Positions 44,866 to 54,804 of a DNA stretch of 64,000 bases are shown in pieces. Under the pieces are notes generated by a model, which saw only the letters and a list, made by a program, of their open reading frames with translations, did no database searches and had not been told where the DNA came from. The stretch lies in the NCBI RefSeq assembly GCF_009017415.1, contig NC_092410.1:1302001-1366000 (forward strand), in the 5' to 3' direction. Numbering within the stretch: position 1 is the first letter of the stretch; the number at the start of each line of letters is the position of its first letter. Position numbers and translations under genes: made by a program. The stretch comes from Aspergillus flavus. Its lineage: Eukaryota > Ascomycota > Eurotiomycetes > Eurotiales > Aspergillaceae.

Positions 44866-47183
44866 ATGAGCCCGGAGATGGTGCAGAGCATCTCGGACAA
44901 AGAGACCTTTTTCCAAGGACTCGAGAGGCTAGATGCTTTGTTGGATGACTCGGGTGACGACGCCGAGGGGCTTTCTCAGATTATAGCACTGGCGGAAGAC
45001 TATGTTGAACCTGTTCACCAAGACGAACCTGCTCTTTCCGATTCACCTGTGCAGAAATTAGGTGCATTGGGAGCAACTTCCGCTTTACAGTCACCTTCAC
45101 TTGATGTCACGGTCCAAAGAAAGTGCGTAAACACGTCTATAATTGTCGTTGAAGATGTACAAGATCCTACTGTGAAAGGATCAAAGATCATGGCTCTGAA
45201 GAAGAATAAAGTCGACGGCAAGAAAAAACGATCATCTACTACCAAAATAGTTCCGGAACAGCATCAAATCTTCAAGGGCCTCGTATTCTGTCAGTGATCA
45301 GTTTCGCTTCGTTTGAGCCTCACCATATAGTCTTCATTATGCTGACTGGTCTTTCAGTCTTCTTCCCGAATAGCGATGTTTCGCCTTTGCGGCGGCTGCG
45401 CATCCAGCGAGCGCAGGAGTATGGTGCTCTCTGGGCTCGCACTTGGGGTGATAATGTCACACATGTAATAGTTGACAAAGGTCTAGCTTTCCAGGAGGTC
45501 CTGAAGCATCTTTGTTTGGAGACGTTTCCGGTTAGTCTAGGGCATGGTGTTTTTACTTGTCCCACCTACTGACTTCGAAGAAGCCGAACATTGCCCTCCT
45601 AGATGAGAGTTATCCTTCGGAATGCATCAAGTTCCGAACAGTCTTAAGTACATCTCATGTGCGATTCCGAATAAATGGGATGCCGGTTGTCTCAAAAGCA
45701 AAGGAGGTGTCCCAGCAAAACGAACCCTCGGATGAGTCTTTACCATTGAAGCCAGCCGGCAGACAAAAGCGACAGCTTGAAACTCAGTCTCAGTCATCTG
45801 AAAGCGAAGACGACTCGGAATACCCCCCCGATACACAAAGGGTCAATGATTTCTCAGACGAGGCACATAAGGAGGTGGTCTCTGAGCCACTTCGTGAGCG
45901 AGATGCCCTGGATGACATGATTGATGAAGCCAAAGCTGTAAATAACTTGGTACGACCAATCTATTTTCATTTACAAAAGCGTATACTGAGCATTGATACA
46001 GCCTTTGGACCCACTGGATTCCTTTGATGATGAACATGTAACTGAAGAGGCCGACCTGGGAACTTCCGAAGAATCGGACTGCCAGCCAAACACGCGAAAG
46101 AGAAAAAGAAGCTCGGGACGGGATAACGAAGGAAATAATGATTGGCAGCAAAAATTTGCTTGCGTGCAAAAGCATGATCCGAAGTCGAATTCTGAGAATC
46201 CCAACAGGCGGACTATTGATGTCCTTCAGCAAATGCTGGACTACTATGCAAGGACTGATGACCACTGGCGCACGCTTGCCTATCGCAAAGTCATCTCCGC
46301 TCTTCGAAGGCAGCCAAAGAAGATCCTCACGAAATCGCAGGCACTCGCTATCCCAGGAGTAGGACCGCGCTTGGCGGATAAAATCGAGGAAATTGTGTGC
46401 ACAAACCGGCTCCGCCGCTTGGAAAATACCAATCTTACACGCGAGGATATCATACTTCAGGAGTTCTTGGGCGTTTACGGAGCTGGGATTTCACAGGCCT
46501 CGAGGTGGCTTGCTCAAGGCTACAGATCACTAGAGGACCTAAGGACTAAAGCGTCTCTGACTCCTCAGCAGGAGATCGGTGTCGATCATTACCATGATTT
46601 CTCCCAACGGATCCCGCGAAAGGAAGTAGAGACACATGGAGAGATCGTCAAAAGGGTCGTGCAAAAGGCTGACCCTGGAATGCAGGTCATCATCGCTGGG
46701 TCTTACCGACGTGGCGCTGCTGACTGCGGAGACATCGATCTGCTAATCACCAAACCGGATGCTACGATTGAGCAGATTCGTGCCCTAATGATCGATGTGG
46801 TGGTCCCGAAACTCTTCAAACGGGGCTTCTTGCAGGCCAGTTTGGCGATTACGTCGCGAGGGGATGGGTCTAAATGGCATGGCGCATCTCTAGCTCCAGG
46901 CGGCCAGATCTGGCGACGGATCGATCTTCTTTTCGTGCCAGGCTCGGAGATTGGCGCTGCACTGATTTACTTTACTGGGAATGACATTTTCAATCGAAGC
47001 ATGAGGCTATTGGCTAGCAAGAAAGGCATGCGTTTGAATCAGCGCGGACTATATACGGATGTACTGCGAGGGCCACAGCGGGTGAAGTTGAATACCGGTC
47101 GGCTGCTCGAGGGTCGCGACGAGCGACGTATTTTCGAAATTCTGGGAGTTCCATGGCGTCCTCCCGAACATCGTATATGCTGA
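44866..47183 (+). CDS. POL4: family X DNA polymerase with BRCT domain (Pol4/Pol lambda type)
   Basis: This is a gap-filling DNA polymerase for base excision repair and end joining. Exons 44866..45289, 45358..45530, 45581..45949 and 46002..47183 give 715 residues. A BRCT domain spans exons 1-3 (F-K-G-L-V-F through R-R-L-R-I-Q-R-A-Q-E-Y-G-A and W-G-D-N-V-T-H-V-I-V). A disordered linker with K-R-K-R-K follows. The catalytic core starts near N-R-R-T-I-D-V-L-Q-Q-M-L; it has a helix-hairpin-helix A-I-P-G-V-G-P-R-L-A-D-K-I, the nucleotidyltransferase motif G-S-Y-R-R-G-A-A-D-C-G-D-I-D-L-L (two catalytic Asp), the third Asp in R-R-I-D-L-L-F, Y-F-T-G-N-D, and the family ending G-V-P-W-R-P-P. The exon 3 acceptor has an AAG/AAG tandem choice that adds or drops one Lys. 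Confidence 0.93.
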
Positions 47184-48314
47184 CGTGCCCGGGCTTTTTT
47201 TTGGGTTTTGTTCGTTTTTCTGGGAACCGGTAATGGCTTTTTGGGAGTATGCTTAATGACAGATAACATTTGACGCATTAACTAGTACTTTTTTAATAGC
47301 TTTAGATATATACTTTCGCTGTTCCGCTTCCAGACCGACTTCTCATCTTGCATGAATTCGCTGTAGTGTCACTGCAGGAATGTTACAAGGTTTTTTATGG
47401 AGTAGATATGGAAGACTAAGTATGACGCTGGCTCAAGTGGTCTGGATCATCATGATGATGGTGTTGCTGTAAGGGCTGAAGCCAGAAGCGGTAAATAGAG
47501 AACAATTCGGATGTATTTATTGTACGGGAGTAACCTTTCCGTAAGCTTTCAGAGGTATCTTTTGTGTGGCCCAGGGTAGGACAGGAACTTGGCGACTTTT
47601 GAACATGCCAGAGGGAGGCTCAATAAACGAGGGTTAAGACCTTCACCACTTGGTAGGGTGGCGAAAAAGACTGTGAGTTGAATCGAAAGTCACGCGTGAA
47701 TCCAGTTCATCCCGTGAGGTCACACCCCAAACGTATTCATAAAATTGAAATAAAAAATAAAAAAAAAATAAAACAAGACATCATTTCCACCCCTGTCACC
47801 GATCTCATCACCGCCTTTCATGCGGTGAAGCGCATGCAATAGAACACTGAGGGCGGCATCCGTCAGACCGCCTGTGGAAAAGTGCAAAAGTCATCGTTTT
47901 GCCGTTGCTTCCAACAATTATTCCTCCTCCATCCCACTCTTCCTGTCTCTCCACCTTATCGCACTCCCCATCACAGCTGTTATTCTGCCGTTCTCAATCG
48001 TCTGGTGGCCGGTGAATCGCCTGCAATTCGGCCCATCGTCATTGTCACATCCGCGACACACGCGGGTGGTTGTTGTTTTTCGTGTGCTTTGTGGCCCACT
48101 GGTATTTTGCCGTCCCGACCAAACCACCCCTCGTCCTCCTTTGTGCGCGCGATTCGATCCACCATTTGTATTCTGCTGTCGCTTTTAATCCCACTGTAAG
48201 GTTGAGCGTGACCTAATTATCCCCATCGGGACCTCTGGCCCTGGGAATACTCGACGCCTCTGGCTCCCGACCCTTCCTGTCGAGTCCTTGTGTTGCCCGT
48301 CTCACTCACCCGTC
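47184..48314. other. intergenic region with C/T-rich leader of the Zn2Cys6 gene
   Basis: 1.1 kb separate the polymerase stop from the next start. The last ~400 bp are C/T-rich on the plus strand, typical of a fungal promoter/leader. An A-rich run lies at about 47745-47773. No gene is seen. Confidence 0.55.
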
Positions 48315-50890
48315 ATGGGTCGCAAACCGAACCAGCTGATCCTCGAGTTCTTCATTCGAGGCCAGAAACTCGAGGATGCCAGTAACCGTTACCAGCACAC
48401 ATGCAAGGCCTGCGGAGAGAAATTTCCCAAAGGTCGCATCGACAGTTTAACCAACCATCTCGTCAAAAAGTGTCAAGCCATCCCGCTGCGAGACCGTCAA
48501 CGCGTCCTGTTGCGCCTCCACGAACTTCCCGATCTCGCCGACGGCGACCAGAACAAAGACCCGAATGTCGCGGGCCAGAACAAAGGAAAAGGGTCGGATC
48601 TACCTTTCACCACTCGCCAGAATTTCGATGGCCTGAATGTCCTAGCTGAGGCCTCAAGGCAAGTGGGCGCGTCCGACCAGACCAAACGAGGCGGCCCTGC
48701 ATATACTCAATCGGTTACTGTCGGTGGCAAGACGGTTGTTGTCGACCCTGCGCTTGAAGCCGAGGGCTTTCAGGGCCATCCGCAGGCAGAGCACGTCGAG
48801 GAAGACGTGAAGCCACCTGGTAAGCTGATTTCGTCCCTTGTCTTCATTCTCTTTGTTTGATGTTGGCTTCATCGGTTTCATTGGTGTCGCACTAACCACA
48901 ATCGTTTTTGTAGGAACTCCCCAGGGCTCTAACGCAACACTTCCTTCCCTCCCCAATGCTTCGCAAGATCAACCTCCGTCCGCGTCTCCTCCGCTGGCGG
49001 AAGCTTCGCTGACACCTGACCCCACCTCCAATGCTCGTCAGTCGCAACTTTCCATGATCGCCGCCTCTGCTAGCGAGATGGTGCCACAAGGAATGCCGTT
49101 GGACCATGACATCGTCGATGGCTTGCCCAAAGTGGGCGCATGGAATCAACAGCTCTCCACTCAGGAACAGCTCCTATTTGACAGTCTCCATGAACATGAC
49201 CCTACACTTACCGCTGCGACGCAGCGGGCTGCTGCTTTCCCACGTCCTATCGCGATGAATCCCAACTCACAGGCGAAGGGCTTCGTAAATGAATTTGGTA
49301 ACTCGACCAAACCGGCCAAGCCGAAGGTACGCGGGCGTTTTTCTGCGGCCAGACGTAGGGAGGTTCAGGAGGTTAGAAAGCGCGGCGCGTGTATCCGTTG
49401 CCGCATGCTCAAGAAGCCTGTACAGTTACCCTTAATCTTTGTGTGTTTTTTTGGGGGCGCAACACTGATCATTCTTTAGTGTTCCGGTGATAGTCCTTGC
49501 ACTACCTGTGCCAGTGTAGAAAGCGCGCGGTTATGGAAGCATCCTTGTATTCGGACGCGCATCGCGGAAGAGTTTGAACTGTACAATGCAAGTAAGTTTT
49601 TTTTTTTTTTTTTTTCCCTCACCTTGCTTTTAGTTTGTGTTGGGTGACTGACCGCCTAGATTTGCACGCCACCCTGGCATATCACGACGTAAGCGGTATC
49701 CGAAACCAAGTCAAGTTTGAGCATTATGCCGGCCGTATTGAGGTTACCCACTTTGAAGAGAGCATGGTGTATGTCACCTTTAGTGCGCTCCAGGGCCACA
49801 AGCCATCTACCTCGACGCTTGATCCCCAACTTCAGGGCCTTGGAGACGACACGCAATTCCAAGGACCTCTTCACGAGCTCTACTTGCTCGACAGCGATGC
49901 AGACGATTTGCCTGGAAAGCTGGAGATGTACATCAAAAAGACCGCATCTTTCTTCTACGAGAGAGAAGCTTCTGAGGTCATGAGGCCCACTCTGCTGCTT
50001 GCCTCAGAGTTGAGTCAGCAGAAGAAGGTATATATCTTTGCCCACACTGCCGCTTGACGAAGCACAGGCTAAATGGCTACAGGATATTCTACTGGAGCGG
50101 GTGCTGGAGCTCTGGGTTGCTACCCACATCCTGGTCGACTCAGATTTGCGTTGGAGAACATTCTGCAACCCTACTCTTCCTCCTACTTCGATGCACGCTC
50201 TCGCGCAGCCATCGGATGATGGACGCATGCCGATCGACGAGGTCACTAACGCTGAGTCTTACGCACTCCTGTGTAGCCAGCTGCGCGCAGCAACTGAGAA
50301 GCGTGCCTCGCAACTGAGCAAATCGGTGATGAACGACCTCGAACGGCGCCTGCTTCAGCGTCAGCAGAGTGGCTGGTTTGAAACTTTCTTGGTTGCCCTC
50401 ATCCTCTTGAACTGCGTGGAGAGAACCTGCTGGTTGTTCCGCTCTTGGGAAGACGAGGCGTTTGCACAGCGCGTAAGTGTCTTCTGAGCTCTGATTCGTG
50501 GATTGCATTGTTTTCTAACGCATCATAGTGGCCTTTGGACAAACGTCCACCTTACTACGCAAGCCAAGGCGATCGCTTCTCTGATATTCTGCATATGCTA
50601 CTGAAGATGCGCAGCCTGCCGCCCAAGGCAACTCCACGCCCCGACAATGGTATCTTGAAGGCGGTGGACGGTAGCGACATGAACGCAGCTCGCTGGTTCG
50701 ATATGATCAAAGTTTCCCGTGAGTTTACCATACACCCTGTGCCTGAGCCGCAGAGCCTTAGCTTACAGTCAAAAAAACAGCTCTGTACCTTGAACAACGA
50801 CAGGCGGCTGTCTTCGATCCCAACGACTCTCGCTCCCTCGATCTCCGCTACGGAGCAAAACTGTTGCCACCTACGAACGTTTACACATGA
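48315..50890 (+). CDS. Zn2Cys6 transcription factor with N-terminal BED-like finger
   Basis: A predicted nuclear DNA-binding regulator. Seven exons, 48315..48819, 48914..49419, 49480..49591, 49660..50027, 50068..50472, 50529..50718 and 50781..50890, give 731 residues. Near the N-terminus, H-T-C-K-A-C-G-E-K-F-P followed by L-T-N-H-L-V-K-K-C resembles a BED-type zinc finger (about residues 30-57). The central R-K-R-G-A-C-I-R-C-R-M-L-K-K-P-C-S starts a Zn2Cys6 cluster with spacing C-x2-C-x6-C-x5-C-x2-C-x12-C, interrupted by an intron just before the third Cys. The C-terminal ~350 residues are mostly helical and end in A-V-F-D-P-N-D-S-R-S-L-D-L-R-Y-G-A-K. This arrangement recalls the Aspergillus OefC-like regulators, but I cannot confirm that. 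The 40-nt intron 50028-50067 is the shortest I inferred here. Confidence 0.88.
49597..49615 (+). repeat. T19 tract directly after a splice donor
   Basis: A run of 19 T starts just after the GTAAG donor in the third intron of the Zn2Cys6 gene. Such tracts are length-variable. Confidence 0.8.
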
Positions 50891-52152
50891 TTTGCGCTGG
50901 TCCACAAACTGTGACTGATGAAACCAAACGAACCAATGACTTTGAAAAGATTGATTGAAGCCGGCTTTTCGAGATAGGTACTGTACTTGACTGGGTCTGA
51001 AGGAGGGTTTTGCAATGAAATTAGCTTGCTGAAAAAGGGCATTTATGGGGTTTTCGATTTTTTTCCTCCTTTTCTTTTCTTTCTTTTCTTTTCTAACCTT
51101 CTATTTGAAACCGAGCACCCAAGTGTAATCTACAGATCCCGTTTCTTCCCCGTATCGATGCATGAGTCCCCATGATTTCTAGTCCTAGCCATAAATGGAA
51201 AATAATAATCATCCCCCCCCCTACCAAGCAGGGCGGAATCTCGAATGAGAAATAAGGGTCTTGGGAATCAGAGTGAAGAGTAAATATGGTATTAAGTATA
51301 GAGCAAGCATATATCGAGCAGAGGTTGACTACTAGTACCTTTGCCCTTCTCTGAATATCGCGCAGACAAACCCTAAACTCTCGGCATAGTGAATCTAAGC
51401 ACAGAAGGTCTAAAGTATAACAAAGTATATAGTAAGCACTGTGTACTACAATGTAGCTATCTTTCCTTTGAAAACCTAGTCACACTTATAGCTTCTTTCA
51501 AAGTGAATAGGTATAATAGGTGATGCATAGACAAGCGAAAGGTGGCATGGACCTATCTGGTTTACAAGTTAGAAAACTTGGAAGTTAGAATAAATTAGAG
51601 GTGAAGAGGCTACCACTGGCACCCCCAAGACGAGGCTCTAAGTTCGTTGGCATGAAATGGAACAATGTAACTGAAGATAACAAGGATAGCTATAGTGGTC
51701 TTATACCTGTATATCGCCAAGGTGAGGAGGGTCCGCGTATGAATAACACTATAAATCCCCTACTTTGGGATGTCTAGTGAGAATGATAATATGGGAAAGC
51801 GGCCAAAAAAGCGGACGCATGTAGTCCCAGTACAATTACATCCAAGTTTCAGACGATAATGCTGTACAGTCTCATGGTAACATCCAGGAAGTCAGTGTAG
51901 GCCTCGTAGAGGAGAGTCTGATAGTAGGATAGAAGTGAACGGCCTTCATACCCTAGTTTCCAAAACACCGGGAAGATTAAATTTTTTAAATATAATCAAG
52001 AAGTGGAATAGAATATCAAAACATCAGAAGAACAGAACCAAAGCATATCCGAGCTACAACAAAGATCAAAGACAATCAGCACCTTCTGGTCATTTCTTGT
52101 GACGGTTATCAGCGCCTATTAACTGCCAATTGGCAACGTTGCTGTGCAAATG
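50891..52152. other. convergent intergenic region, no gene seen
   Basis: The 3' ends of the Zn2Cys6 gene (+) and the 265-residue gene (-) face here. The 1.26 kb is A/T-rich (51230-52080) with no frame worth calling. Confidence 0.6.
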
Positions 52153-53075
52153 TCACTCAACTGTGTCCCTTTCAGTGTCTGTTGCATATTTATCCCGGGA
52201 ATGGGGCGAACCGTTATCTTTAGGTGATTGCACAGGGGTGTGAAGTAGGACATCCCGTAGGGTCACGGTCATTTCATTATTCTCGGGTTTAATTAGGTCT
52301 TGATTATTCTGAGGCATAGATGGTCCAACTGAAGGTATTGGTCTCTTGGCGGATTGGCTATTGGTGCTCTCTTTGCAAGGAAGGGTGAGCATGGAAGCCG
52401 GCTGATCGAAGAAACTGGTGTCGAACGCTTGGTTATCGAATATATTGGTGCTCAGGAGAAGGATATGTACGTTATATCGTTCGCAGGCTGTTGTTAGATC
52501 TTTGAGATACTCGTTCGACGGATCCTCTGAATATATAAGAACTGGGCCCTTGGGGTTATGGGCGCAGAGGGTTTGGATGGGATTGGCGCTGGTGAGGAGC
52601 TGGGGAACAATGTTGTTGGCGCAGATATGAGGGCCGTCTGTGGCTACGACTATGGCGTGGTAGCCCTTGTGTTTAGTGTCGTTGTAGCTTTTGACGTATG
52701 CGCTGTGGTCCATTTTGTTAGTATACTATCATGGTATGTAGAGCGAAGATAGTGTTATAGGGGAGATAGCTTACTAGCTTTTAGTGGCATACGATATTAT
52801 ATTAGCAATTGTTTGCATGAGCACGGAGTCTTCGAAGAAAACGATTTCATCAGCAAGAGGGGAGGACGAGGACGGTCTACTCTCGCCGGCGAGAGCCATC
52901 TTAATGATATGGGATGCTTCGGATAATTGGAGAGGAAATCCTATGGGTTCGTACCCACCGCTCGTCTTCGCAAAGTCGAGGAGGAAGTACTTTTCTGCAT
53001 ATGAGCACTATAATCGGTCAGTTAATATTGTTGATGAAATGGGAAGATAGATCGACTCACAGTCATTCCCGACAT
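52153..53075 (-). CDS. hypothetical protein, 265 residues, three exons
   Basis: I do not recognise the family. Exons 53075..53061 (15 nt, M-S-G-M-T), 53007..52775 and 52702..52153 join in frame to give 265 residues. Both introns have GT-AG ends (GTGAGT and GTAAGC donors). The second junction rebuilds Y-A-T-K-S-Y-A-Y-V-K-S-Y. The first ~75 residues look alpha-helical. Residues ~95-175 alternate hydrophobic strands and charged turns (H-A-I-V-V-A-T-D-G, G-P-V-L-I-Y-S-E-D and V-H-I-L-L-L-S-T-N), a pattern seen in Rossmann-like or nuclease-like alpha/beta folds. The last ~90 residues are Ser/Thr/Asn-rich and probably disordered. There is no signal peptide or membrane segment. The alternative is two separate short frames, but the splice signals favour one gene. 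Confidence 0.68.
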
Positions 53076-53563
53076 GGCTTTATTATATTAGTTTTGAATC
53101 AGGCCTCTTTCAGAGCACAAGATTCATAGTACAAAACACGTGGTGAACTGTTGTTATGAGAAATAGATAGAGGAATAGCTGAATTTATATTAAATGGAGA
53201 TAGCAACACCAGTGAATAACACCTTGTAGGCATCTCCGCGACATTGAAAAAGTTAGGTATCTGTGATTCACCCAAGTGGGTACAGCCAATGAAAACCGTG
53301 GGAAATAACACCAGTGAATAGAAGCAGTAAGCGGGATATCAGAGAGAAGTAAAAAATACCAGTCGTGGAATGACTGACTCGTCCATCCAATGGCAGAAAG
53401 GGAGAAACAATAAGAAAGAAATGGCAGTACATCCGATTCCCTCTGACATTCACCAAATGGACTGTACAAAGAAGAGGAATAACCCAATAAGAACAAAGTC
53501 AACACATCATCATCAGTCATAATACAATATGAAGAGCATAGTAGAAACAATGGCGCGGTCTCT
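53076..53563. other. intergenic region, no gene seen
   Basis: This lies between two minus-strand genes and has the upstream region of the 265-residue gene. Short minus frames overlap here without domain content. Confidence 0.55.
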
Positions 53564-53960
53564 TCATACAGCCACTATCGAATCCGGGGACTGCAAATGC
53601 CCTTGCACTTGCTCTAACACTACTGCGTAGTATTTACCCTCTTCAGAGGTATCATGGTAAGGTCCCGCGCCCATAACAGCCCTACTTCCATTAGTATTAC
53701 TGTGGTTTTGTGCCTTTCGGGTGTATGGCAAAAAAGATAACGTAGACTACATACCATCCTTTATACTTTGGCTGGTTGAAGATATCTGTGAAAGCCTTCA
53801 GAATGCGCAACGGCAACTCTAGAATCGAGGGGAGTTCCGGTCCAGGCCCGCAGATGGGAAGACCCAGCTTGTTGACAGGGAGATAGACGACCTCGGCGGT
53901 GTTTTGGGGATTGCGAGCTTCCTGAAAAATGAGAAGACGGCGGGATGGTTGTGGGGCCAT
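53564..53960 (-). CDS. small conserved-looking protein, 107 residues
   Basis: Exons 53960..53755 and 53681..53564 join in frame across a 73-nt intron (GTATGT donor, TAG acceptor) to give 107 residues. The sequence has a basic start (M-A-P-Q-P-S-R-R-L), a middle with P-V-N-K-L-G-L-P-I-C-G-P-G and E-L-P-L-R-I-L-K-A-F-T-D-I-F, and ends Y-Y-A-V-V-L-E-Q-V-Q-G-H. The splice junction restores Y-K-G-W-A-V-M-G-A-G-P-Y. This compact ordered composition without low complexity suggests a real small protein. I cannot name a family. There is no signal peptide or membrane segment. Confidence 0.65.
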
Positions 53961-54804
53961 TTTTCTTTTTCTTTTTTCTCTATTTTTGTGGTTCTGTCTT
54001 GCGATTGATGTCGTTATTCCCCTGCTGCAAGTACGGGGTGTGTACAGGTCATGCGCGCTCCAATAGTAGTACAGGATTCAATCGCGCGGCGCAAAAGATC
54101 GCTTGCTGTTGATCAAACAAACTCGGCAATCGTAAAATTGATATTATCGATATGCTGCAGCCACGATCCCGCTTATCGCTAATGTTGATCTGTGCGCAAT
54201 TGAGTGCGGGATGGAGATAACCCCCCTGAAGGCGGGGCAACAAGTAGAAGGATGAACAAGTTCTTTAGAACAACCTTAAGGAAATCCAAGCAATACATGA
54301 AATGAATCAATGATAAAACAATGAAATGGATGCGGCCTGACGCTGCAACATGGACAGAAGGGATACTCCGTAAATCAATTCAATATGAGTAAATCGCGTT
54401 CCGTCGCGTCGGCACGTGCTGGGTGGGGGAAACGCCGGAGTTCATTCGATCTTCAAAATGGGTAATTCGATGACTACTAACTACTACTAGTAGTAGTCCA
54501 GAGAGGTTTAACGAAGCAGGATACACTTGAAATCACGAATATGGCTTCTCGGCAAGGTTCTCACAAGTCGGACATGGCATATATATACACACATTACAAG
54601 TACAGCATCGAACAAACAGACAACGTTCGAGAATATCAACAGCTGGGTATCAAGTATCAAAAGAAATCATGTAGATCAACTGTCGCGTGCGAAAGAAACG
54701 CTAGAAAGCACCGTCAACTCTGGGCCTTTGGGACCAGCTATCTTCGATGCAACGCATCGAATGTCCAACCCATGCAAATAAGGTAATTCACCCAGGGAAA
54801 TCTC
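53961..54804. other. intergenic region containing an 18-bp palindrome
   Basis: This is the upstream region of the 107-residue gene and 3' region of the large disordered-protein gene, both on the minus strand. It holds a perfect palindrome at 54480-54497. No gene is seen. Confidence 0.55.
54480..54497. repeat. 18-bp perfect palindrome
   Basis: The sequence ACTACTACTAGTAGTAGT equals its own reverse complement. It lies about 520 bp upstream of the 107-residue gene. It may be an inverted trinucleotide repeat or a dimer binding site. Confidence 0.8.
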
